Assembly (NCBI GenBank): GCA_964036045.1
Contig: OZ038385.1
Coordinates: 23,962,353 to 24,026,352 of the forward strand
Direction: 5' to 3'
Source of the DNA: Eutreptiella sp. 'Long Island Sound 2002'
Taxonomy: Eukaryota; Euglenozoa; Euglenophyceae; Eutreptiales; Eutreptiaceae
DNA length: 64,000 bases
A program made the position numbers and the translations under genes. The notes beneath the pieces are model-generated. The model did no database searches and was not told the DNA's origin. It worked only from the letters and a program-made list of their open reading frames with translations. Position 1 is the first letter of the stretch; each line of letters opens with the position of its first letter. This document shows, piece after piece, positions 23,101-34,651 of this stretch.

Positions 23101-23922
23101 TCATACTGCACCCTTCCGGCGCTTCAGCACCCATAACCGTTCACAACCGCCAGGAAACGGCTTCAATTCCACAGCTTCTGCACAATCCCATGCACCATCG
23201 AGCATCCGAAAGAAGTGCTCATCAGCATTCACCCCCCTATAGCCCTCGCCCACGTATAACAGTGTGCGGCCTTGGTACAGCTGCAGGCACTGGCGTGCCA
23301 TGGCCCCCGGGGGCGGGTAGCACAAGAAGAGGGTTCGGTCGGGGTGTCGAGGAACTTCTGAATGGTCGCCGCGGAGAACTTTTGTGACAAAACGCTGCTC
23401 CGGCAGAGGGACATTAGACATATCATCAAAAGCGAGGATATCGACATTGCGCTTGCGCAACTCACGGGCCCATTGCCCTCTACCAGCACCAATTTCCAGA
23501 AGCGGTCCCCACTGCGTCAGTGTCTGCAGAGCCTCCTCCGTCCACTCTGTGCAGCCGTATCTATCAAGGTACTGTCTATGGCGCCCGGCATCCGTTCCAA
23601 ACAGCAGATGCTCAATGCCTCTTTGGATATCCGCTTCAAGCTCGGCCAAGTGCCTCTTTGCTGACCGAAGTTGCGACCCGCCAGTCCACCAAGAGCTGTG
23701 TGATGCGGCTGCGACCGCATTATGGGCGTCTTGCAGCGATTCCTGGTGGGCATGCACAAAGCGCAGCACCGCCTGCTGGGTGACTTGCCGTTGCTGGATC
23801 GCGGCGTGCAGCTCTGGATAATCAAAGGGCGACTGCGGAGTTCTGGTACTTGGCCGCAGGGTCCCATACAGAAGGGCCCCTGCCCCGGGGACCAAGGCCC
23901 CTAGCAACCAACGGCGGTGCAT
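23101..23922 (-). CDS. Membrane-anchored SAM-dependent methyltransferase-like protein, single exon
   Basis: A 273-residue intronless ORF from ATG at 23922 to TGA at 23101. Residues about 4-20 are hydrophobic (LLGALVPGAGALLYGTL), a likely signal anchor. A helical region follows, and then a class I methyltransferase core: GPLLEIGAGRGQWARELRKR is motif I, with the Gly-rich SAM loop and the acidic AFDDM strand-2 position. LFLCYPPPG occupies the motif IV position, and RTLLYVGEGYRGVNADE lies further on. Proteins with this CxPPPG plus VGEG arrangement occur in algae and fungi as uncharacterised methyltransferase-like proteins, as I recall. Substrate unknown. The absence of introns sets it apart from the three spliced genes nearby and could mean retroposition or gene transfer. 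Composition is GC-rich like the other exons. Confidence 0.8.
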   Translation of the reverse strand: MHRRWLLGALVPGAGALLYGTLRPSTRTPQSPFDYPELHAAIQQRQVTQQAVLRFVHAHQESLQDAHNAVAAASHSSWWTGGSQLRSAKRHLAELEADIQRGIEHLLFGTDAGRHRQYLDRYGCTEWTEEALQTLTQWGPLLEIGAGRGQWARELRKRNVDILAFDDMSNVPLPEQRFVTKVLRGDHSEVPRHPDRTLFLCYPPPGAMARQCLQLYQGRTLLYVGEGYRGVNADEHFFRMLDGAWDCAEAVELKPFPGGCERLWVLKRRKGAV

Positions 23923-24595
23923 TCCAGCAAGCTCACACTACAAAAAACAATGGCTGTGGCGAAAAACGACACTCAGAGAGCGTCACCCTCCGACACGGGG
24001 GTGGTTAAATTGCCCCCCCCCCCCCCTTCCTCCCCCATGTCGAGCGAACAAAAAAATCCTCACAAAATACGATCCGAAAAAGTGTGTTCGTTGGACACAC
24101 CATTCGGTACCTCATTAATTCAGTCCCTAAACCCAGAACATAACTCACTAGGTCCCGAAGAATTACGGTCCGAAGGGAAGTGTTCGCTGGACAAGGCATT
24201 CGTTGGCCATCGAATGACGATGGTTGTCACCCTCCAGAATCACTCTGGTTCTCGAACAGTACATCAAGTATCATGTGGCATTCGTTGGATACCGGGGGAG
24301 GGGGCGGTAGGTACCTCGCCCCCCCCCCCTTGAAATCCCCCCGTGACGTCTTGACGGTTCCCCCTCAGGGGGGGGGGCGGGGGGTCACGAAGTGACGCCC
24401 CCCCCCCTTGGGGGGGGAGCACCACACAATGGTAGTACTAAAACTGCAGCAGTTCCAGTGTAACCTGAAGAAAATTTTCCTCGGCGCCCAGCATTACCTA
24501 TGCTTTTTGGGCCAAGCGACGGCTCCCGACCCAAGGGGGGGGGGGATTCAAAGGGGGGGGGGGGCAAGGTACGTTCTTCCTGTTTAACACACTTG
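23923..24595. repeat. Poly-C/poly-G hairpin cluster upstream of the methyltransferase-like gene
   Basis: C runs at 24011-24026, 24320-24331 and 24401-24411 alternate with G runs at 24368-24377, 24411-24418, 24536-24545 and 24554-24564. A TCACGAAGTGACG palindrome near 24385 sits between opposing runs, so long stem-loops or quadruplexes are possible. Similar clusters occur at 40230-40335 and 40430-40505. Confidence 0.6.
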
Positions 24596-24596
24596 G

Positions 24597-26215
24597 TTGT
24601 GTTTTGTGGTTTGGTTGGGAGTTGGTTGTGGTTTGGTGGTGCTTCCGTGTCTCAAGGCTATACACAACCGATGCTTGGCAGTGCAGTGTGTCTGCTGTTC
24701 GCTGTTCATTGCGTCTCAGTTTGTTCGTGTGCTGACTAGACTGGCGGGCACATTGGAGCGTGCTGCTGACAAACACGAGCTGCACCCTTCGGGCATTGCT
24801 GCCGTTCGTTTTGTGCTGTGGGCAACTTTTTTTGCGGTTGCAGGGCCCGTTCATGGGATTGGTGAGGTTGCTGGTACTTCAGGTCACGTGTGCAATGGAT
24901 TTGCAGCCCCAATCCCCATCAGAAGGCTGTGCGCATGAGCGGTACTTCCACTGTGACACCAACATTGACGAAAATTGAACTGATTTTCCCCTCGTTGCAG
25001 AATGCGCCCCGGTCTGGCTACTGCGCAATACATGCGTCCACGACCACCCGTTGCGGCACCTCTGTTCAGAACTGACAGCGTAAAGGCAGCTGCTCTGTGG
25101 CTACAGACCCAGAACAATAAATCCTTTCCCAAATTCCCAGCCCTACCCCTGGGTCAAGACCCCATCACAAACCCTGCGCCACCCAGCACTTACCCTCTGT
25201 CCCCAGTCAACCCACGACCGGGCCTTCCTGAAGGACTGGCGAATCATGCCACATGTTGTGCCAAGGCATGGGCTGTCTGTACACACCATTTGCCATCTGG
25301 TGACAATGGATACGTGAATCGGGGCCAGGCTGTTGCAGTGCATGCTTCTGACTATGGTTGAGGAGGAAGAAACACGTGTTTCCATTTGGGATGCTTTTGC
25401 AGATGCAGCAGCTGCTTGGGCTGCATTCAACAGCATCGCGAGTCTTCACATGGCATCAGAGCCAGCATGTATCCTAATGCTGACGACACACACAGGGGAT
25501 TCCCTCAGCTCAGAATGGAACAGGGAGCAGTCACAGGCACGACAATGCATTCAGCCAGCGGACTGTCCAAAGCCCTGGATAGCGATCTGGGTAGTTATGT
25601 TCTGCAGTGTATGCCATGCTATCACGGCTTCAGTATCCCCTGTGGCAGATTGATGTTTCATTGAAACCGCCCTCCAAGTTGGAGATTGTCACCAATTTAC
25701 GTGGGATTCTCCGTACTCAGTCCCAGGTCACTGCTCTATGGGGGCGTTTTCGCACAGCGCGGGCACAGCGCGGGCACAGCGCCAATTATTACGTTGTTTA
25801 TCCCAGGAACACCCCTGAAAACCGCCCACCTACAGAAGCGTGCATGATCCATTCAAAACAGCATCAGGGGTGCAGAATTCAGGACCCTGGAACTCGTGGC
25901 AAGCATCAGACTAAAACAAAAATCCCTGGTGTGCCAGCAGGGGCTGTAGGGTGCAGAATTCAGGACCCTGGGACCCGTGGCTACCGGTGGTGAAAAACAG
26001 CCGACTTTTCGCACAGCGCAGGCACAGCGCACGGTGCCCCCCCTATGTCAGTGCTACATCAACTTTGTTCCCATCGGTGGGAACAGGTCTGATTGCCGAC
26101 TGTCGTTCATTTGTGCGAAACCATACAGTTCATGACTGGGGAACTACTGTCCAGGGCCCATGTTGGCACCAGATAACACCACTCTCAAACCTGACCAAAA
26201 CCGCTCTCTCTTAGA
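24597..26215 (+). pseudogene. Degenerate mobile-element-like coding region
   Basis: Plus-strand readings carry a segment GEVAGTSGHVCNGFAAPIPI at about 24862-24920 that recurs on the minus strand at 33790-33870 as GEVAGTAEHVCNGFAAPIPM. Homology covers about 24738-24960 versus 33785-34000. Further frames downstream (STYPLSPVNPRPGLPEG; MVEEEETRVSIWDAFADAAA; PPSKLEIVTNLRGILRTQSQ) are broken by stops and shifts. No known polymerase, integrase or transposase motif was identified. Confidence 0.45.
25864..25980. repeat. Direct repeat pair of 32 bp
   Basis: GGGTGCAGAATTCAGGACCC at 25868 and again at 25949, followed by TGGAACTCGTGG or TGGGACCCGTGG. Nearby, CGCACAGCGC and GGGCACAGCGC units repeat at 25750-25785 and 26010-26032. 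Confidence 0.85.
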
Positions 26216-28241
26216 TTTGCCCTGCTCGCTTCATGTGATGCGTTCTCTCCTTGAGAGGAAGGCCCTTTTGTTCCATGGTAGAAACTTCCTGCAGACACTT
26301 CCTACGTGTCCGCTGTCGTAGATGCTCTACCGCCAGCACAGGGTGGGCGTTCGAGTCAAGGTTGGGTTTAAGGATAGTGTTGGGGTGCAAAGTGGACAAA
26401 ATTTTCCCTAGCGCAACTTTGGTGTTCATGGACGCCAGAGGGCGACACCTTTGGCAACTAACTGTTGGCTGGAGGCCCCTAGGGGGGGGGGGGGGGGGAG
26501 TTGGCGTCCTAGGACCCACAGAGTCCCCCCCCCCCCCGGACCAAACCTGTTCCATCTCATTGAGGCATGAATAATGGACGCAGGTATTTTTCAACGTGAA
26601 AACATCGGTGTCATCGAAAGTGCAATGAAATTGCAATGACAAATCGTACGCATCCATGTTTCAGTGTCAGGCCATGCAGCACTTGGTCACTGTCAAATGG
26701 AGTGGGCATACTCGCACAGGGCGCCGGTGGCCCGAATGATGTATTCCACATTTTACATGCTGGGGCTAAACGGCACCCAGGCGACAAGAAACCAGCTATC
26801 TCCTGTCCCCCACCTTTTGCCTATTTCCCCAGCCCCTCCCCCTTTGGTTGTGCATCTCCCTCAATTTCCAATTCCATCTGTATGAGACTGCATCTCCATG
26901 AGGCTGCAGACCCCGAAAATTGGCCTCTTGTCTACTCCATCATCTGTCGGCCACAGCACATCAGCTATGGTCAGTACGAGGGCTGTGTGCGTGTATATTT
27001 TTCGATAATCAGGACTGTTCCTGCAACTAAAGTTTTCGTTTTTCTTCTTCCTCTTTCGAAGGCGGACGACCATGCCTTGGCCGTCACGAGCCGATTAACC
27101 GCCACCTCCAACCGGCTGCGCTCAAACACCAGCAACCATCGGTTACGAGAAGCCGGAGGTTATGCACCAGGTCATCGCTTGGCATCAACCCTCTTCGTTA
27201 AGCGCCAACCTTAGTCGTTCGAGACAATGCGCTGTCCGTCGAGGTGCATAGTGCTTTGGTCCCGAACGGCCGCCGCCTTTTCTGACTCTTTCAAAGCGGT
27301 TGGATTGGTGATCAAGCAGGTCCCGGGCATTTCCCGCCCCCACCCCCAAGTTGTCTTCATGCCGGATGCGAACAAACCGCACAGGCTCACAAAATGCAGC
27401 CGCGGGATGCATTCAGGGGATCCACCCGGGGGAGGAGGGGGGGGGGGGGTTGCCATAAAAGTGGAGTCCGTGTGCCGGTTGGTGCTCCCAGTGCACGCAC
27501 CGATTTGAGATTTCAGCAACAAAGCGTTGACATCGCCTTGTCCCACGCGATTATGGGAAAGTACTTTTGGTTGGGGACAGTAGGACCCTCTGCTCACAAG
27601 AGCTGCTTCTGCCCCTCGGCGTCCCTCCCACGCCGGCGCCGGCAATGCCACACACGCAGTCATTCCCAAGACCGTGAACTTCGGAGGGTACGACCACAAA
27701 TGACACGGGAATTTCATCGCCAGGCCAGGGGGTCCGGACCAGCACGTGCCACTGATCAGTGGTGCGCAGCATTTCGAGGCATTTGCGGCCCGTTTCAGGT
27801 ACGCCATCTCTTCTCGTCCGCCAGCCCTCCCCCCCCCACGAAATCAGGAAGAACCTTCCCTCAGTAATGGCCTTCAGGCTCCGAAGCGGAGAGGCCTGAT
27901 GTGGCTACAGAACCAAGCGAAGTTGCCAAGTGAGGGCAAGGGACTTGGGGTGCTTCATGAGCAACCAAATGCGACGAGGGTTGTAGCCCTTCCTCTCCTC
28001 CGCGCTGTCAGATTCCAGGACAGTGCGTGGGGTGAAGGGGCTCCAAAGGTCAGGTGCGGGCCCGCCACTGTGCTCCGGCCGCACCTGCCTTCGCCCGGCC
28101 TGCACGGCAGTCTCAGTCCCGTCCATGTCCGCTCAATGGCCCGCCGGCTCCGACTGCCCGAAGAGGAAAGCGGGGGCGGGGGGCGGGGGGCGGGGGGCGG
28201 GGGGCCGGGGCGGGGGGGATCCACGGGTTGGGGTCCCTCCC
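26216..28241. other. No supported gene
   Basis: Only overlapping antisense frames. Contains G and C runs (26479-26495, 26527-26537, 27435-27448) and a GGGGGCGG tandem tract at 28170-28215 directly downstream of the propeller gene stop. Confidence 0.35.
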
Positions 28242-29345
28242 TCACTTCCTCGGCAGCCTCTGCCAGTAGCTGATGGTGCCTTTGGCAGGGCCCTGCCCCG
28301 GATTGCCCGGGCCGCTCCAGCAGCACACGACCAAATCACCGTTGGGGAGGAAAATGGCGTCGTGCGGGTGTTGATGGCCCAGGTCGCCGATGAGGTCGGC
28401 GACCGCGATGGTGGACAGCAGCGCATTGCTGCCGTTGAAAATGCCGACACTTGCCCCAGTCAGATCGGATAAGGAGGTGCCGAGGGACGGGACCACGGCC
28501 ACTGGGCCTGCGTCAGGGTCCACGTGGGTGTCCACGTTGCATGGCAGAGCCATCCCGGGCCCGCGGTCGCGCATCGGCGCCGACGCGACAAACTCCCCGT
28601 TGGCCAGCACCCACACCAGCCGCTCGTTGGAGCGGTCCGAGACGACGAACACCGGGGCGTGCGCAGGCGACCCCGCCGGGGCCCGGACCCGGGGATCGAG
28701 GCTGATGCCGTGCGGCGTGTTGAACCGCAGGGGCTGAATCGTGCCGCCCTTCCCGCCGAACGTGCTGCCCTCGACGTACTCGCCGGTGTTCTTATTGAGG
28801 CCGTGGACGAAGGAGGAGCCGTAGCCGTCCGCCACAAGCAACAGGTCTGTCCCCGGGACGACCACGGCGTCCGTGGGCAGAATGGGCCAGTACTGGGGCC
28901 TCTCGGTCTTCCAGTCGGCGAAGTCGCGGACCCACACGACGGTCCCGTTGAGGTCGGTCTTCCACACTTTCTGTGCGTTGTTCGCGTGGTAGAGGAACGT
29001 CCGCCCAGCGACCGCGTCGTGCTCCATCTTGAGCCCGTGCGGCGTCCCCGCCGCCAGCCCCCCGGGCCCGGGCCGGCCCAGGAGCGTCCCCGTGCGGCCG
29101 TCGGGGGAGAAGCGCACGAGCGCCCGCGTCGCGTTCGCGACGGCCTTCGGCTGGAACGTGAAGTAGAACTCCCCCGTGGCCGCGTCCAGGGCCAGGCCGT
29201 GCCCGTTCGCGTTGTTGGGGGCCTCCGCCGGCGGCAGCGGCACCAACTCGGGTCGGTACTGGAACCGCCACTTGCCCTGGCCCCCGATGATGGGCTGGGC
29301 CACGCCCACGGCCGTGGCGCACGCCAGCAGAACGAGCAGCAGCAT
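28242..29345 (-). CDS. Secreted NHL-type six-bladed beta-propeller protein, single exon
   Basis: I chose the ATG at 29345 because it directly precedes a classical signal peptide (MLLLVLLACATAVGVAQ); the frame stays open upstream but is low-complexity there. The 367-residue product has repeating blade motifs typical of NHL or SMP-30-like propellers: NGHGLALDAATGEFYFT, FSPDGRTGTLLGRPG, TPHGLKMEHDAVAGRTF, NNAQKVWKTDLNGTVVWV, NTPHGISLDPR and HPHDAIFLPNGDLVV. It ends KGTISYWQRLP, an ending I associate with bacterial and algal six-bladed propeller proteins. Such proteins act as extracellular binding scaffolds or, in peptidylglycine amidating lyases, as enzymes. The lyase metal ligands could not be confirmed, so I do not assign a reaction. 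Strong GC bias makes long antisense frames here, which are shadows. Confidence 0.8.
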   Translation of the reverse strand: MLLLVLLACATAVGVAQPIIGGQGKWRFQYRPELVPLPPAEAPNNANGHGLALDAATGEFYFTFQPKAVANATRALVRFSPDGRTGTLLGRPGPGGLAAGTPHGLKMEHDAVAGRTFLYHANNAQKVWKTDLNGTVVWVRDFADWKTERPQYWPILPTDAVVVPGTDLLLVADGYGSSFVHGLNKNTGEYVEGSTFGGKGGTIQPLRFNTPHGISLDPRVRAPAGSPAHAPVFVVSDRSNERLVWVLANGEFVASAPMRDRGPGMALPCNVDTHVDPDAGPVAVVPSLGTSLSDLTGASVGIFNGSNALLSTIAVADLIGDLGHQHPHDAIFLPNGDLVVCCWSGPGNPGQGPAKGTISYWQRLPRK

Positions 29346-30947
29346 GGCACTTGCGCGACGCCTGGAGCGCGGGACACGGTTGTGCCATTGTAACGAATCC
29401 AACCGTAAGGAACGGCCAGGGCCGAGAGCTGCTGCGCCCGCCCCCCCCCCCCCAACTCCTGCCCCCCTGTACCGCGGCGGGGGGGTCGGGGTCACATAGG
29501 GGCTGGTCGGGGACCGCGTTGTACAGCTGGGGTCCGGTGCCACGCTTTTGGTGTGACCTGCTTGTGTTGATTGAGGCCAGTTTTGGAGGATACCGCACAC
29601 CGCCAGGGCTCCTTTACAGTGGGCAGGGGGGTCCAGCCCCCCCCCCCCCCCACACACACCCACTGGTGCTGAGTTTTTAGAGGCGCTGAAGGCGCCAAAG
29701 AAATTCTTTTTTTTTTGGCCTAAACTAATTGATGCCGAGGGATAGAGAAAAATTTTGATCGGCCAAAGGCCCGGAAGAAAATCTGGACCAACTTTTTAAG
29801 GGGCGGGGGGGGGGGGGGGGCAGTGGTGCTGAGTTGTTAAAAGGAGCCCTGCACACCGCAAAATCCGGCATCGTGCGCCGCGCATGTACCGCACACGCAT
29901 CATGTGTGCACCGCCTAGTGCGGCACCAAAATAAAAAGCAGCCTGCAGCATCCCCCCACCCCACCCCTGCGGCAGAGAACGTGTAGTTGTGGGGGCATGG
30001 TTGTTCAGGGGTTTGGGCGGGGGGCGGGGTGAGGGGGGCAGGGGAGTAAGTGGAAGGTCTGTCTTAGCCCCTAGGACCCCTCCTCAAGCCCGCTTTCTGC
30101 GGTTTTTACGACAGTTGGGGGGGGGGGGATGCGGCGCCACGCATGGCGCAACGATTAGGGCAACGGGAGGCAGTTAGGCACTTGTTGATGCCCCTTTGCG
30201 TGTTTTTGTGGGGCCGGCAGGGGAGTGACTGGCCGCTCCCAAACGCCACCCCAACAGTTGTGTGTGCGCGGGGTGCGGGCAACACAGAGTCCGAGAAAGC
30301 GCAGAAAAGAATTCTGAACCGAATCTACGAGACGCAGCCCCGAGACCCAACAGAGGGCCCAGTGTGTTGCTGACATTCAGTGAGTTACAAAGGGAAGGGG
30401 CAAGGCGGGCCTGGCTCCAAGTTCTGTTCTGGTTGTCGGCCCTTCGTCCCCGAGGGTGTCTTGTCCTCATGTCCAAACCACCGGTGCCCCTAATGTGCAC
30501 ATTCGGTCCTCTGCGCCGTGCGTGCATCGTGCCCGAGACACCCCGTCATCCACACCTTGAGCCGTCGGTCCATCAGTGCAAAACCAGACACAAACATGTC
30601 TCTTTGGTGGGGGGGCGTCCCACTACACACACACAAACACACACACTTTGTTCAGTCACCCGTGGGGCCGCCTGCCACTGTGGGAGTGATCTCGATCCAC
30701 GTGCTGCGCTCAGGGCAGTGCCCCCTTTGTGTGACAAAACATGTGAGGAGCACGTCTTGGACAATCCACGTTCGTGCACATTGGAGGAGCACGCTGAGGG
30801 CTTGTCTCGGGCATCGCGGAGTGGACAGCACACAGTTCAATTCAGTTCAGCTCAGCTCAGTTCACCAGTACCAGTCCCAGTACCAGGCTTTTTCATAGAA
30901 ACGTGATTGGGCTGGCCCAGCTGAAACGTGATTTAGCGTGAGTTCAC
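29346..30947. other. Intergenic, rich in homopolymers; no gene supported
   Basis: Poly-C at 29439-29453 and 29637-29652, poly-G at 29802-29820 and 30119-30129, and a CACACA tract at about 30629-30650. GGCGCTGAAGGCGCC near 29681 is a short palindromic motif resembling TTCAGCGCCTTCGGCGCC near 40384. Tandem TTCAGTTCAGCTCAGCTCAG lies near 30840. Confidence 0.5.
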
Positions 30948-31270
30948 GTGATTTTTGACGTGATTTCTGGGTTGCAATTCCGTGCTGTTCTGTGGATGCT
31001 GGACAACGGACACCCATCTACGCCATCTATCCAGAGGATTGGAGGATTGGGGGTTCCCGAGCCTTTTTCAAAAATCTGTAAAGGCAACAAGGCCGCAGCT
31101 TTAGTCATGGCAAGCAATGGCATCTTCCCGAAGGGATGTGAACATGCCGCCTTCCCATGGATGCCATCAAGGCCACTGGTGTTGGAAGTGGTCCCAATCA
31201 TAGATATCTAGCAATAGCATGGGCATACAGCCTTGATTAGCATCACTCTTTTCTGCGGTCCTGTCGCAGT

Positions 31271-31879
31271 GTGCTCAGTCTCTTGGTCATCTGCCATAAG
31301 AAAAAGGGGCACAGACAAAGGGGCCTTACAGAAAAATACCTCTTGTCAATGACACACGAAGAGAAGCAAGAGGGAACATGCAGGAGGGTGGACGCTGTGG
31401 AGAGGGGAGCAGCATCCAGCGTCAAGGTGCAAGATTTCAAGAAGGATGCTGCTTTAACGTTCAACAGTTGTCAGAGGTTTCCTGAAGGGAAATTGAGTAG
31501 CTTCTTTTTGCTTCAGGAAAGTCTGGGTCTGGCGGCGGCAGATGGCGCTTCATTTCCAACCGCCACTGGTCAATCGCCAACCTCCACTGCTAGTGGTCCA
31601 TGGGTATGGAGCAACACCTCTGATGCTGCCATCGCCAGTGCTGCTGACGCCCTACATTCAGTGTCACAGCTGATGGTGTATGTGCCTACTCTTACAAGTG
31701 GCGACAGCAACACGGCAATTGCGGCGGGCAGTGCCATAGCTACCAGTGCTACCGTTGCCCTTCACTATGCATTGTCATCTTTGTTTTGGGCCTTAGTTCA
31801 TTTAAAGGGAGTGGCACCAATTTTGAAATGCAAAGTAGAGGCAGTTGCTCAGGCCCGTCGGATTGTGCACACTCTGTAA
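31271..31879 (+). CDS. Unassigned 202-residue ORF
   Basis: ATG at 31271 to TAA at 31877, Ala/Ser/Thr-rich in the second half (SDAAIASAADALHSVSQLMV, AIAAGSAIATSATVALHYAL). Hydrophobic patches could be membrane helices. No family is recognised. It would be the only sizeable plus-strand gene in the middle of the window, and it lacks the GC-rich third positions of the supported genes, so it may be chance. Confidence 0.25.
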   Translation: MLSLLVICHKKKGHRQRGLTEKYLLSMTHEEKQEGTCRRVDAVERGAASSVKVQDFKKDAALTFNSCQRFPEGKLSSFFLLQESLGLAAADGASFPTATGQSPTSTASGPWVWSNTSDAAIASAADALHSVSQLMVYVPTLTSGDSNTAIAAGSAIATSATVALHYALSSLFWALVHLKGVAPILKCKVEAVAQARRIVHTL

Positions 31880-33300
31880 CTTCTCAGTCGCAAAAAAGAA
31901 GGGGCCAGTCAAATCCCGTAAGGACTTTCACTCATGCGGAGGAGAAAACAGATCGCCGCGTTTCAAGGACACTATGGGCCCTACAATCCGACTCATTAAT
32001 GTTTTGCTTCGTAGTCTCATCCCCCCCGCAGACCCTGTTGGGGGTGTCATGGGTGCCGCAAGGGGCAGCTTGGATGCTCAGTGGGGCACACGGTAATACA
32101 ATGGGATGCAACACAAACACGTCGTCCACGAGTCAGTAGCCGTTTAGGTCAAGGCTCCTTTCGGTTCCAGCCGTTTCCCGTCACAAAAGTGATCCGAAAA
32201 CGGAGCCACCGCTTGGTCAAGTGCAGCACAAATGGGGATTGTACGGACGAGCCATCCCCCAGGGGAGGCAGTCCACTCTGGGCGGACACGCCCGGCCGTC
32301 GCACGGCAGTCCATAAGGTCAGCTGTTGAGTCACATGTTCACGTTTGACCCAAAGGCCAAAGCCACAGCTGCACCGAGGGTTCACGGCTGCGTTTCGAGA
32401 GGTTTGGCAACGGAACAGCGCACCTCTTAACGGCCACGTGTTGTGGGGTCCCGGTATGTGCATCGGTCCCCATTACCGGTCCGTACTTCCCCGCCATCAG
32501 CCCATAAAGGCCTGACCCCACCCCCCCCATTCAGAGACCCATCACCTGAGAGCCAGGAACCCACACTCCCACACACGAACTGTTCAGGTCACATCCTCTG
32601 CACCCCCTGCCCGCCTCTCTGTCCAAGAGCCAGCAACGGTGTGACGTTCGACTGCTGATTGGGGGAAGAAGGGGAAGGGGGCGTTGATCAGGGGCAGGTG
32701 TGCGCTTGCCCCCCCCCCCCCCCCCAATCCCACCTGTCCCCGGTCAGAGATGCGTTTGAGGGGGCAAGGGTCTTCACAAGCGGTTGCTGTTGGTTGGCAA
32801 AGCACGTGGGGAGCGGTCTGGTGGTCACAAAACGGTTGGTGGGCCATTGAGAGCAGACGGAAACAATTGGGACGGAAAATTGTCACTTGCAACCAAACTG
32901 CACCCTGACTTCAAAGGACTCCTGGGGAAACCTGGCATTAGGAGCCCGGCGGTGTGAGCACCGTGACAGTGTGAGCACCGTTGGGGTGTAAAAATTTCCC
33001 CCAATTTCACCAGCTACTCATACAAAAGATGGGGGGCAACATGAATACTGTGCCCACTGTCCAGTCCCCTGACACAGACGCAACTCCAGTCCGCCACCAG
33101 CTTGCGTATTCTATCTTCCAAAAATGATCTTAGACCACTTGGGATGACGGATTGAGTGTTTTTCACCGACTTGGGAGTCCTTTCCCAGCCTTATTTGTGC
33201 CCTGCAAATTCGCAAAATGCCTTGAAAAGGGGCCATTCTGGGACCAAGAATAAGTCACAAATGGGCGAAAAACGCGCTGGCCGAAAAGTGATACTTCGCC
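31880..33300. other. No supported gene
   Basis: Antisense-overlapping short frames; poly-C at 32710-32724. Nothing recognisable. Confidence 0.35.
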
Positions 33301-33599
33301 TCTTGGGATGCTTAAGCAGATGCGTCCTTTAAATTTTGCATTGCTGCCTAAAAAAATCGAAAGCCAATTTCTTAAAACTGCCGAACAACTCCACAACGCT
33401 CGGAGCATTCCTCCCATTAAATTGAACTACAGCACCCTACATCAACCTAAATACAATGTGACCTTCGACCCCTGTAGGACTGCGACCCAACGGGACAGAG
33501 AACGGAGCCACAGTCCAACAACATCAATGAAATGCTCGAGCTCAACCAGAATGCTCCCTTTCGCCGTCTCACCTAACGGGGCGCATCGCACTACCACCG

Positions 33600-34100
33600 T
33601 TGCCTTGATTTCGCTGAACTCGGCTGACGAAGGGCTTCGGGGGGGAAGGGGGGGCGGAATTAAAAGCTATTCAACAACCGGCCAGAACGTCCGGCATCAA
33701 ATACACTGTCGTTTGACAGAGGGTAAAGGACCTCCCGCGTACAATAGGCGCACTGCCATACCTCAAGGAGAAGGGGCGAAGTAGTCTGCTCATGTGCACA
33801 GCCTTCATGGGAATTGGGGCTGCGAAACCATTGCACACATGCTCCGCAGTACCAGCAACCTCACCAACAATGTTCGGCACCTGAGGGGCGGGCCCTGCTA
33901 TCAGCATTTCAACCGATCAAACCAAACCTCAAATTTTTCCACAGCACAAACCAAACGGCAGCAATGCGCAAAATGCGCAGCTGTGCCTCTCTCTGCCATG
34001 CGTGATCGGCATCCAACAATCTCCAAACGGACCGTTCTGAAGAGCTGCTTGACACGAGCACGCCGGGTGCCTCATCTGGGGGAACCCCACCCACACACCC
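33600..34100 (-). pseudogene. Second copy of the GEVAGT/CNGFAAPIP element
   Basis: On the minus strand the region 34000-33785 matches plus-strand 24738-24960 at the nucleotide level. It encodes IAAVWFVLWKNL, then in another frame GEVAGTAEHVCNGFAAPIPM followed by a longer tail (MSRLLRPFSLRYGSAPIVRG). The change of frame between the two parts shows it is decayed. Confidence 0.5.
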
Positions 34101-34651
34101 AACCTTGCAGGGTCAGACCGTTAGGGGAGGCTGCCAAATTCGGATATTGGGGAGCGTACGGAAACGCCATGAATCAACATAACAAAACGTCCCGCCCGTG
34201 TCTGCGTGCGCCACCTGAGATGTATGCGGGACGGGACACACCAGCCACCCAGTCAATCCCAGGCTCTCCGTATGAAGCTTGTCAGACTGTATGCTACCTT
34301 CAAGTGCCGCTTGGAGATGAGAGGGATGGAGGGGAGGGAAAGGTCCGCTGTGGACAGACTTGCTTTGGACATTGCAGGGAAGCATCCCCCCCTCCCGCCG
34401 AGGGCCCCCGGCCTGCGGCACAGCAGCTTTCTCTCCTTCCCCTCAGCTCGCGGGCGCTGTGGATGTTGAGGAATGGGGGCTGTGACGCACGGAGCAAGGT
34501 CCCTTGCCCTGCCCTGACCAAGCACCAGCGGGGCTCACCACTCCCCTGCGGGGCCACCGCCAGGAATGCGTGGAAAGCGCAGGGGGTGTCGGGTCGGAGT
34601 GTCAGGAGTGGTTGAGCAGGGGGTTGCCAAAGCGGTTGGGGGCGGTTACTG

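Noticed and set aside
28460-29598. Long overlapping frames on both strands across the propeller gene
   Set aside because: They are GC-bias shadows. Only the 29345-28242 frame has a signal peptide and blade repeats.
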